A DNA stretch of 18,849 bases from Candidatus Micrarchaeum sp. (lineage in GTDB: Archaea > SpSt-1190 > DYHY01): contig DYHY01000012.1 of NCBI GenBank assembly GCA_020723935.1, positions 1 through 18,849 of the forward strand, read 5' to 3'. Both the position numbers and the translations under genes were made by a program. Within the stretch, counting starts at the first letter, position 1. Each line of letters begins with the position of its first letter. Below the pieces are notes generated by a model. That model had not been told where the DNA came from. It saw nothing but the letters and a program-made list of their open reading frames with translations, and did no database searches. This document shows, in pieces, positions 6,428 through 12,405 of this stretch.

Positions 6428-7087
6428 TCAGGAGAACAGGACGTAGCCGTACTTCTTCCCCACGAACTCGTCCATCGTGCGGCCCATCGCCTCTAGGCTC
6501 GCCCTGATCCTTCCCGGCCGCACCAAACCTGAGTTGAGCCCGGCGAGGACGGCCACGATCTCCTCGTCGGCGAGGGCCTTGCCGTTCGAGACCCGCCTGG
6601 GCGCGACGCTCGCGCAGATGTATGCCGTCAGGAGGTCGTTCACCCCGTAGATCGCAAGGCTGCCCTCGCCGGGGACGAGGGCGATCTCCGGCTCCTCGGC
6701 CGAAGAGAAGAAGGGGACGAGCGGATGTTTCTTGTCCTTCTTGTAGTAGCTTTCCGTCATGTCGACGGGGATCCCGTAGGCCCCCTCGCCTAGCGAGAGC
6801 CTCAGCATGCGGCCGTTGTCCCTGTAGCCCTCCCGCACGTCGCACGCGCATCCGCGCGCGTCGGAGACGGCCGTTATGCCGCCGGCCCCCACCATCACGT
6901 TGACGTCTCCGGGCGCGGCGCCGTCCGCGCCGTAGTATATCGCGGCGACCTTGCCGTGTATCGCGTAGGTCACGCCCAGCGAATCGAGAAGTGAGGCGGC
7001 CGCGCACGCCGCCCTCACGGCGGCGCCGTATTGCTCCGCCTGAAGAAGCCTTGCCGGATCCCCACCAATTGCCAAAGCTAAGTTCAT
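6428..7087 (-). CDS. Nucleotidyltransferase-like protein with degenerate active site
   Basis: A 219-residue protein. An N-terminal helical part is followed by LLDSLGVTYAIHGKVAAIYYG and APGDVNVMVG, which follow the layout of the pol-beta nucleotidyltransferase fold: helix, hG[GS] strand-turn, then a DxD strand. Here the second Gly/Ser of the hGG/hGS motif is replaced by Lys46 and the DxD by DVN (61-63), so catalysis by the usual mechanism is doubtful. The C-terminal 100 residues are helical (GVNDLLTAYICAS, DEEIVAVLAGLNSG), like the helper region of AbiEii/antitoxin-type nucleotidyltransferases. ATG 7087 is annotated, but a TATA-like patch fits a TTG start at 7075 better. Fold assignment is tentative and based on pattern only. 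Confidence 0.6.
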   Translation of the reverse strand: MNLALAIGGDPARLLQAEQYGAAVRAACAAASLLDSLGVTYAIHGKVAAIYYGADGAAPGDVNVMVGAGGITAVSDARGCACDVREGYRDNGRMLRLSLGEGAYGIPVDMTESYYKKDKKHPLVPFFSSAEEPEIALVPGEGSLAIYGVNDLLTAYICASVAPRRVSNGKALADEEIVAVLAGLNSGLVRPGRIRASLEAMGRTMDEFVGKKYGYVLFS

Positions 7088-7090
7088 CCC

Positions 7091-7106
7091 TTAATAAAGG
7101 TTATTT
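7091..7106 (-). promoter_or_regulatory. A/T-rich promoter patch of the nucleotidyltransferase-like gene
   Basis: On the minus strand AAATAACC (7099-7106) is followed by TTTATTAA (7091-7098). The first lies about 27 nt before the in-frame TTG at 7075 but only about 15 nt before ATG 7087. If the gene is leaderless like its neighbours, TTG 7075 is the start. Confidence 0.4.
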
Positions 7107-7139
7107 CCTTCCGAAGACCGGCGGCCCCGTGCGTTTTCC

Positions 7140-7613
7140 CTATTTCCTCTTCCTCGGGAGGCCCATAAGGTCGTCGGGCTTGACACCGAAATACCTGTTG
7201 TAGACCTTGGGCTTGTAAGTCTGGATCGCGACGACCTTCGTCTTCAGGCCGTACGTGTGGAGCTCCATCTCGAGGATCCTCTTATCCACCGGATGGTACG
7301 CGCTTATCGCGATCACGTCCGGGCGCACCTGCATGATCCGCTCTATCGCGTTGGTCTTGCTGCCGAAGACGACCCTGTCTGCGAGGCCCAGGGACTTTAT
7401 CGTCTCGGCCCGCTCGTTCTCCGGGAGGCTGTAGCGCTTCGCGAACTTCCAGAGGGCATCGTCCCTCGCCACGGCGACGACCAGATAGTCCCCCTTCTTC
7501 TTCGCCTGCTTGAGGTAGTAGATGTGCCCCGCGTGGACGCCGTCGAAGGCGCCGAAAGCCATGACTGTCTTCTTCCTCTTTTTCCCTCCAGCTCCCCTTC
7601 CAGACGGTGCCAT
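7140..7613 (-). CDS. ribL: Archaeal FAD synthetase-like cytidylyltransferase (RibL family)
   Basis: A 157-residue protein of the nucleotidyltransferase alpha/beta-phosphodiesterase superfamily. AFGAFDGVHAGHIYYLKQAKKKGD at the N-terminus gives the HxGH motif (HAGH, 27-30) that binds the nucleotide phosphates, followed by LVVAVARD. RibL adenylylates FMN to FAD in archaea; related family members use CTP with glycerol phosphate or other alcohols, so the substrate is inferred. The middle (LPENERAETIKSLGLADRVVFGSKTN) matches the RibL pattern of an E-x-R helix and a GS loop. The basic N-terminal extension of about 16 residues precedes the fold. It starts 17 nt after the frameshifted KaiC-like gene, and a TATA box inside that gene's last codons may drive it separately. 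Confidence 0.8.
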   Translation of the reverse strand: MAPSGRGAGGKKRKKTVMAFGAFDGVHAGHIYYLKQAKKKGDYLVVAVARDDALWKFAKRYSLPENERAETIKSLGLADRVVFGSKTNAIERIMQVRPDVIAISAYHPVDKRILEMELHTYGLKTKVVAIQTYKPKVYNRYFGVKPDDLMGLPRKRK

Positions 7614-7630
7614 GCTAGCGCGCCCGGAAT

Positions 7631-8195
7631 CTATCCGACATTTATAATTCTGTCGCAGGCGCCGGCGACTTCCTCCGCGAGGGAGCTTGCGAAGACGAGG
7701 AAGGCGACGCCCCTCGGCCGCGCCCTCTGCATGACGAAGCGGAAGAACTGCCCGACGCTCTCGTCGGAGGAGAACGCCCTGAGGGCGTCTACAGAATCCA
7801 CCATCACGAACATCCCTTCCCCCTCTCCTTCTCTCCGTCGCCGAACGCCTTGATCGACTCGAGCATCGAGAGGGAGATGCCGATGAGGTTCCTCGGGCTC
7901 CTGACGTAGGCCGCCCGCTCGTTGTCCGCGGGCCTGGCGCCGCTCATGATCGACACGCAGTTGATGACCTTCAGGCCCTGCGCACCTATCCCCTTCTCGG
8001 AGAGCGCCCTTGACAGGTCCGCGTAGGGCGTCGTCGCGGAGAGACGAGGATCCCTTTCATTCCGGATGCGAGGACGATTCCCCGGGCCGCGAGCCTCGCG
8101 TCCCCTATTGCCTGGGACGGGGCGCGCACGAAGAGCGCCGAGCCGCCGGCCATGCACCCGATCTCCTTCCCCAGGGTTTCTTCAGCGTCTTGCAA
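7631..8195 (-). pseudogene. KaiC/RAD55-like ATPase-fold protein, two frameshifts, no Walker A
   Basis: Three overlapping minus-strand frames join into one product of about 188 residues. Frame 1 runs from TTG 8195 to about 8040 and ends GMKGILV. Frame 2 runs from about 8040 to about 7820: ATTPYADLSRALSEKGIG, then VINCVSIMSG. Frame 3 runs from about 7817 to a TAG at 7631-7633 and starts GMFVMVDSVDAL. The order matches a KaiC/RAD55-like RecA fold with the Walker B strand (FVMVDSVDAL) and a final strand CDRIINVG, but the Walker A position (APSQAIGDAR) lacks GK[ST], so it should not bind ATP normally. A TATA box (8221-8231) lies about 30 nt before the TTG. Each break needs a -1 (or +2) shift; the second falls at a run of five G. 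Either decay or sequencing error is possible. Confidence 0.6.
7641..7650 (-). promoter_or_regulatory. Internal TATA box for ribL
   Basis: GAATTATAAA on the minus strand, lying in the last codons of the KaiC-like gene and centred about 32 nt before the ribL ATG at 7613. It would let ribL be expressed even though the upstream gene is broken. Confidence 0.45.
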
Positions 8196-8220
8196 AGCCG
8201 GGCCAGGGGCCGGGAGGCCG

Positions 8221-8231
8221 TTAAAATATCT
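8221..8231 (-). promoter_or_regulatory. TATA box of the KaiC-like gene
   Basis: AGATATTTTAA on the minus strand, about 31 nt before the TTG at 8195 and about 20 nt after the endonuclease III stop. It supports the TTG start. Confidence 0.55.
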
Positions 8232-8246
8232 TGCGGCCGGCCGGCG

Positions 8247-8885
8247 TCAGATTCTGAACGCGGAGGGACAGATTTTGCTCAGGCTGCACTTTGCGCACGC
8301 GGGTCTTTTTGCGGTGCAAACGGCGCGCCCGTGGTGTATCAGGAGGTTCGAGACGGCGAGCCAGGCCCTCTTCGGGAAAAGGGCGATGAGATCTTGCTCC
8401 ACCTTCTCCGGCGTCTTCCCCGCGGAGAGGCCGAGGCGCCTGGCGAGCCTGAAGACGTGCGTGTCGACGACTACACCCTCGTTTATCCCGTAGGCGTTGG
8501 AGAGGACGACGTTCGCAGTCTTCCTCCCCACCCCCGGCAGACTGATCATCTCGCCGATCGTCCGCGGAAGCCTCCCGCCGAACCGCTCGAGCACCCCCTT
8601 GCAGCAGCCGATGACGCTTCCCGCCTTGTTCCTGTAGAACCCGGTGGGGCGGATGAGCCTCTCCAGGGTCTTCCTGTCGCAGCCCGCGAAATCCCCGAAC
8701 GTCTTGTACTCCTTGAAGAGGACGGAGGTTACCTCGTTAACCTTCCTGTCGGTGCACTGGGCGGAGAGGATGACGGAGACGACGAGCTCTGCCTGTGTGC
8801 GGTAGCGCAGGGTGATCCTCGCGCCCGGATAGCTTCTCTTCAGGATGGAAAGGACCTTCGGCGCGCGCTTCCCCTTCGCATCCAC
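8247..8885 (-). CDS. nth: Endonuclease III, DNA glycosylase/AP lyase
   Basis: A 212-residue HhH-GPD base-excision repair enzyme that removes oxidised pyrimidines and nicks the abasic site. The helix-hairpin-helix LPGVGRKTANVVL carries the catalytic Lys122, and VVDTHVFRLARRLG carries the catalytic Asp141. The N-terminal helix ends in SVILSAQCTD, the typical Nth pattern. The C-terminus has the [4Fe-4S] loop C190-x6-C197-x2-C200-x5-C206 exactly as in E. coli Nth. The start is GTG 8885; there is no in-frame ATG before it, and a TATA-like CTTAAAC (8909-8915) lies 27 nt upstream, fitting a leaderless GTG. It is transcribed on its own promoter. Its cluster would depend on the SUF system encoded further on. 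Confidence 0.95.
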   Translation of the reverse strand: MDAKGKRAPKVLSILKRSYPGARITLRYRTQAELVVSVILSAQCTDRKVNEVTSVLFKEYKTFGDFAGCDRKTLERLIRPTGFYRNKAGSVIGCCKGVLERFGGRLPRTIGEMISLPGVGRKTANVVLSNAYGINEGVVVDTHVFRLARRLGLSAGKTPEKVEQDLIALFPKRAWLAVSNLLIHHGRAVCTAKRPACAKCSLSKICPSAFRI

Positions 8886-8898
8886 GACGCAAGCCCGT

Positions 8899-8930
8899 CC
8901 CCTGCCCCGTTTAAGTCAGTTGCGGCGCCG
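8899..8930. repeat. Spacer direct repeat, copy 1
   Basis: Two blocks: CCCCTGCCCCGTTTA (8899-8913) and TCAGTTGCGGCGCCG (8916-8930), separated by 2 nt. The second block recurs exactly at 9056-9070 and the first, with one C fewer, at 9030-9043. Copy 1 carries the nth promoter. Confidence 0.6.
8908..8916 (-). promoter_or_regulatory. TATA-like element of nth
   Basis: ACTTAAACG on the minus strand, centred 27 nt before GTG 8885. It sits inside one copy of the spacer repeat; the other copy (near 9040-9043) has GTAAAC instead. Confidence 0.5.
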
Positions 8931-8935
8931 TGATG

Positions 8936-9054
8936 GACCCCCACCTGTTCACGGGCGGGAGTGCTCCGCAGAGCATCCGTGCCCCGGCGCCGGAGAAAGG
9001 CGCCCCACATGACCTACCCGCCCGGGCGACCCCTGCCCGTTTACGGGTGGGTAG
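8936..9054. other. Hairpin-rich non-coding stretch between nth and the M23 gene
   Basis: TGCTC-CGCA-GAGCA at 8962-8975, the 10-bp palindrome CCGGCGCCGG at 8984-8993, and an 11-nt stem CTACCCGCCCG (9014-9024) with CGGGTGGGTAG (9044-9054), one G-T pair, enclosing 19 nt. CCCG-TTTA-CGGG (9036-9047) is an alternative fold. It is not a tRNA: no T-loop or matching acceptor stem. It may be a 3' UTR/terminator structure or a small RNA; no function can be read. Confidence 0.4.
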
Positions 9055-9070
9055 TTCAGTTGCGGCGCCG
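9030..9070. repeat. Spacer direct repeat, copy 2 (expanded)
   Basis: CCCCTGCCCGTTTA (9030-9043) and TCAGTTGCGGCGCCG (9056-9070), separated by 12 nt rather than 2. The inserted bases (CGGGTGGGTAGT) complete a hairpin with upstream sequence. The copy lies just downstream of the M23 protein's stop on the minus strand. Confidence 0.6.
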
Positions 9071-9078
9071 GGACGCGG

Positions 9079-10353
9079 CTACGGGAGCGCGTTCCTGAGG
9101 AACAATGCGTCCGCCTTGCCGCCCGCGGGGGTCCACAGCTCCATGTGCAGGTGCCTGCCGTAGAGATTGTGGTAGCGCGCCGGATCGTCCTGCGCGTCCT
9201 TCAGGAGGCCGTCGGAGCTGCTGTAGCTCCATCCCTGGTTGCCCATTTCGGCGAGTATCTCCCCGCCCTTCGTCACGTAGCCGGGGACGACCCAGTCCGG
9301 GATGGAGTCGTGCCCGATGTGGAAGAACGTGAGTATGACGTCGTTCCCCTGCGGATCCCTGCCCTGGAGGACGAGCCTGTTCACGGTAGAATTGTACTTG
9401 TTCACGGGGACGTTTCCGTAGAAGCCCTCGATGTCGTCCGAACAGCCGGCGGCCCCGTCCACGTACCAGTTGCAGTCGCCCCCGTCGTATATCCCGGGGA
9501 GGTTCAGCCCGGTCAGGGGGTCCAGGTACGTGCCAAGGACAGTCCAGTCCCCGGCGGGCGCGACGACGTAGTAGGGATTCTCGTCGTACTGGCTCGACGG
9601 GGCGACGTCGATGTGGTTTTCGGAGAAATACGTGACGACCGCCCTGCCGCCGGCAGGGGACGCGACCGCGGGGAAATATCCGTTGGCGGAAGCCGCCACC
9701 AGTTGCTGGGGCACCCCCTGCGCCGCGGGAGGCCAGGCGGGCTGTACGGACTGCGGCGCGACCATGACTGCCTGCGCGGGAACCCCGCCGGAAACCGCCG
9801 CGAGGACGCCGCCCGCTAGCGACCTGTCCGGCACGAGGAACTTGTCCGAAGGGAGGCCGTATACCAGGTGCGCCCGGCACGCCATCTGTGCGGCCAACGC
9901 CATCTGCTCGGACGTGGGCTCGGCGCCCGGGATCTCGGAATAGCCTGCGGCCTGGACGACGAACGTCAACGGGTTGGGGTTCCCGACCTCGTGCACGACC
10001 CCGTCGCGCGAGATGAGATAGTCGGGCATCTCGAAAAAGGCGACGCCGGCAAGAGAGAGATCCAGGTATTTTTCGGTTATCTTGTTCACCGTCCCGGCCC
10101 GATCGAAGCTTTCCAGGATCTCCTGCCTGCGCCACTCCTCAAGGGGCCTCTCCTCAATGACGGCGGACCCCGGCGCGTTGCCGGCAGCGTGCGGGCTCCT
10201 GTGAGAGGAATCTATCTGGAAGCTCCCTGGGTCGCAGGGCTGCTGGGGCGAGTACCCGTACGTCTGCCCCCCGCCGCCCCCGCCGCAGGCGGAGGCGAGT
10301 GACGCCACAAGCACGACGTCCACGAGAAATGCTACAAGCCTGGCACCCCCCAT
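9079..10353 (-). CDS. Secreted lipoprotein-like protein with an M23 (LytM-like) metallopeptidase domain
   Basis: A 424-residue protein. The N-terminus has a hydrophobic segment (LVAFLVDVVLVASLASAC) ending in a lipobox-like ASAC, with Cys23 followed by six Gly, typical of a membrane-anchored lipoprotein. Residues 50-235 are a region of no known type with a Pro/Gln-rich stretch near 195-220. The C-terminal part (about 240-424) resembles peptidase family M23: NHID (H247, D249), VILTFFHIGHD (H345), PGYVTKGGEILAEMGNQGWS, and the closing GRHLHMELW (H401, H403). That order matches HxGxD, YxHL and HLHFEL of M23 enzymes, with an insert of about 60 residues (290-335) and a missing Gly in the first motif, so activity is uncertain. 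It has its own promoter. Confidence 0.75.
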   Translation of the reverse strand: MGGARLVAFLVDVVLVASLASACGGGGGGQTYGYSPQQPCDPGSFQIDSSHRSPHAAGNAPGSAVIEERPLEEWRRQEILESFDRAGTVNKITEKYLDLSLAGVAFFEMPDYLISRDGVVHEVGNPNPLTFVVQAAGYSEIPGAEPTSEQMALAAQMACRAHLVYGLPSDKFLVPDRSLAGGVLAAVSGGVPAQAVMVAPQSVQPAWPPAAQGVPQQLVAASANGYFPAVASPAGGRAVVTYFSENHIDVAPSSQYDENPYYVVAPAGDWTVLGTYLDPLTGLNLPGIYDGGDCNWYVDGAAGCSDDIEGFYGNVPVNKYNSTVNRLVLQGRDPQGNDVILTFFHIGHDSIPDWVVPGYVTKGGEILAEMGNQGWSYSSSDGLLKDAQDDPARYHNLYGRHLHMELWTPAGGKADALFLRNALP

Positions 10354-10388
10354 GATTCTTCCCCTCTAGAGAAGGCTGGCCGCCCTCC

Positions 10389-10400
10389 CTATTTAACAGG
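10389..10400 (-). promoter_or_regulatory. TATA box of the M23 gene
   Basis: CCTGTTAAATAG on the minus strand, about 40 nt before ATG 10353, so this gene should have a leader of about 15 nt. A purine run AGAGGGG lies 8-14 nt before the ATG as a possible Shine-Dalgarno site, unlike the leaderless neighbours. Confidence 0.5.
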
Positions 10401-10425
10401 TGCCCCGTTTTCCTATTGCGCGGCG

Positions 10426-11553
10426 CTAGAATATGATCGCTATCTTATGCCCACACGCCGGGCATGTCGGCCTTTTCGCGCGCGACCCCTTGAAGGCGTT
10501 CCTGACGACCCCGAAGCCGCGCCGCTCTATCAGGAGCTCGCCGCAGCCCGGGCAGAGCGTGTCCTCGTGGCCGGACGTCCCCGTGTTCCCGATGTAGGCG
10601 TATTCGATCCCCGCTTCCCTTGCTATCTCCCGCGCCTTCTCGAGGGTCCCGATCGGCGTCGCCGAGCCGCCCGAGACCCGGTAGTCCGGATGGAACCGGA
10701 TGAAATGGAGAGGGACGGACTTCCCCACCGCTGCGACGAAGGAGGCGAACTCCTTGAGCTGCGCGGGCTTGTCGTTCATCCCTGGGATGACGAGGACTAT
10801 CACCTCCATGTGCATCCCTGTCTTGGCGACCGCCCGTATGTTCTCGAGGACCGGCTCAAGGCGCGCGCCGGAGAAGGACTTGTAGTCGGCCCCGTTCATG
10901 AACTTGAGGTCTATCCTCATGGCGTCCAGGAGCCTCTCGCGCGCTATTTTCGCGAGCATCTCCTTGGAGAAGTAGCCGTTCGTGACGAAGACGTTGTAGA
11001 AATCCTTGGGGAGTCTGCCGGAGGCGACGAGCTTCTTGGATTCCCTGACGCAGTCGCGCGCGTATTCGAAGAAGATCGTCGGCTCCGAATACGTGTAGGC
11101 GAGGCCAGCGGCGCCCGTGCGGACGGCTTCCCCGGCCATCCGCTTGGCAGGGACCCTCTCCCCGGGGAGCGCGACGCCGAGGCGCGGCCCCTGGGACAGC
11201 TCCCAGTTCTGGCAGCCGAGGCAGCGGAAGTTGCAGCCGGGCGAGCCGAAGGAGAGGACGCGCGTCCCGGGCCGGAAATTGAAGAAGGGCTTCTTCTCTA
11301 TCGGGTCCAGGGCCAAGCCTTCGACCAGGCCGTAGTTGAGCGAGTAGAGTCTCCCCTTGCGGTTGCCCCTGACATGGCAGAAGCCCATTTCGCCCCTGCC
11401 TATCACGCAGAAATGGCTGCAGAGGCGGCACCGGACCCACGCGGATTCCGGCTCATGCTTGGCGCGGACCTCGCCTCCGGCCCGGCTGTCCGCCCTGGCT
11501 AGCGGCTTCCAGAGGAGCGCCGGGTGTTCCTGCTCCTGCGCCTTTCCCCTCAT
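10426..11553 (-). CDS. amrS: AmmeMemoRadiSam-system radical SAM enzyme (PflA-like, COG1180)
   Basis: A 375-residue protein. A Cys-rich N-terminal motif (C42, C45, C49, C59 in VRCRLCSHFCVIGRGEMGFC) precedes the radical SAM site CNFRCLGCQNW (C107-x3-C111-x2-C114), which binds the [4Fe-4S] cluster and SAM. The C-terminus has a zinc-ribbon-like pair, LCPGCGELL and TCPACGHKI. This layout is that of the PflA-related enzyme that occurs with AMMECR1 and Memo proteins; its natural substrate is not settled to my knowledge. The start ATG 11553 overlaps the stop of the oxidoreductase beta gene (ATGA), giving translational coupling. An open frame continues upstream to 12360, but it lies inside the beta gene and is low-complexity shadow sequence. 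No AMMECR1 or Memo gene is in the window. Confidence 0.9.
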   Translation of the reverse strand: MRGKAQEQEHPALLWKPLARADSRAGGEVRAKHEPESAWVRCRLCSHFCVIGRGEMGFCHVRGNRKGRLYSLNYGLVEGLALDPIEKKPFFNFRPGTRVLSFGSPGCNFRCLGCQNWELSQGPRLGVALPGERVPAKRMAGEAVRTGAAGLAYTYSEPTIFFEYARDCVRESKKLVASGRLPKDFYNVFVTNGYFSKEMLAKIARERLLDAMRIDLKFMNGADYKSFSGARLEPVLENIRAVAKTGMHMEVIVLVIPGMNDKPAQLKEFASFVAAVGKSVPLHFIRFHPDYRVSGGSATPIGTLEKAREIAREAGIEYAYIGNTGTSGHEDTLCPGCGELLIERRGFGVVRNAFKGSRAKRPTCPACGHKIAIIF

Positions 11554-12404
11554 ATCATCTTCTGCATCAGCCTGTCGATGTCCACGTTGTCTATCGGCTG
11601 CTTCACGAGCGGCGTCGAAAGCTGCGGGAGCTCGTCCGCGTACGTGGGCCTGCTCTCCTTGTAGAAAACTCCGATCGGTATCCCGGAGTCCCCCCATTCC
11701 ATCGACTTCTGGAAAGCCGCCATTTTGTCGGCCGGGTTGTACGTCTCCGGCAGCTTGTAGACGGTCTTCTGGTACCATTCGTACGTGTTCTTGTGGTTGA
11801 ACGTCACGCACGGCTGCAGGACGTCTATCAGGGCGAAGCCCCTGTGCGTTATCCCATCGGCTATGAGCTTGGAGAGGTGCACGATGTCCCCCGCGTACCC
11901 GCGGGCGACGTAGGTGGCTCCGGAAGCTATCGCGAGAGCGAGCGGGTTCACCGGGACCTCTATCACCCCGAACGGCGTCGACTTGGTCGCGAAGCCCTTC
12001 TCGCTCGTCGGGCTCGTCTGCCCCGTCGTGAGGCCGTAGACGAGGTTGTTGAACACCACGTACGTGAGGTCGATGTTCCTCCTCATCGCGTGCAGGAAGT
12101 GGCCCGCCCCTATCCCGTAGCCGTCCCCGTCCCCGCCCGTGACGATCACGTTTAGGTCGGTGTTCGCGAGCTTCGCGCCAGTGGCGACGGGGAGCGCGCG
12201 CCCGTGCAGCGTGTGGATGCTGTACGTGTTGAGCCACTGTGGGGTCTTGCCTGAGCAGCCGATCCCGGCGACGAGGTAGAACTTCTCGTGCGGGAGGCCT
12301 GTGTCCATCATCGCCCTCTTCAGGGCGTTGAGTATGCCGAAGTCCCCGCAGCCAGGGCACCAGTCCGGGATCTTGCCGCTGTTGAGCTCCGCAAGGGTCA
12401 CCAT
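11550..12404 (-). CDS. korB: 2-oxoacid:ferredoxin oxidoreductase, beta subunit (TPP-binding)
   Basis: The catalytic thiamine diphosphate subunit, 284 residues. WCPGCGDFG (C16, C19), C50 in GIGCSGK and C199 in LQPCVTF supply the four cluster Cys expected in this family. GGDGDGYGIGAGHF (90-102) with NN at 119-120 is the TPP/Mg site (GDG...N). With the alpha subunit it oxidatively decarboxylates a 2-oxoacid to an acyl-CoA and reduces ferredoxin in the cytosol. Which oxoacid (pyruvate, 2-oxoglutarate or another) cannot be fixed from the sequence; the two-subunit architecture favours the KorAB/OFOR type, so the symbol is a family label. It starts 1 nt after the alpha gene's stop and its own stop overlaps the radical SAM gene, so the three form one operon. 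Confidence 0.92.
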   Translation of the reverse strand: MVTLAELNSGKIPDWCPGCGDFGILNALKRAMMDTGLPHEKFYLVAGIGCSGKTPQWLNTYSIHTLHGRALPVATGAKLANTDLNVIVTGGDGDGYGIGAGHFLHAMRRNIDLTYVVFNNLVYGLTTGQTSPTSEKGFATKSTPFGVIEVPVNPLALAIASGATYVARGYAGDIVHLSKLIADGITHRGFALIDVLQPCVTFNHKNTYEWYQKTVYKLPETYNPADKMAAFQKSMEWGDSGIPIGVFYKESRPTYADELPQLSTPLVKQPIDNVDIDRLMQKMI

Positions 12405-12405
12405 C

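Noticed and set aside
8010-8933. A 307-residue plus-strand open frame over nth and the KaiC-like gene
   Set aside because: Antisense shadow of nth, whose catalytic and cluster residues are all present on the minus strand.
9040-9110. tRNA-like start (GGGTGGGTAGTTCAGTTG)
   Set aside because: The segment resembles the 5' half of a tRNA, but there is no matching D-stem, anticodon arm, T-loop or acceptor 3' half, and it runs into the M23 coding sequence.
11554-12360. Upstream extension of the radical SAM gene to a 644-residue protein
   Set aside because: The extension lies wholly inside the oxidoreductase beta gene in another frame and is low-complexity Arg/Gly/Pro-rich; the ATG at 11553 overlapping the beta stop gives the normal family length.
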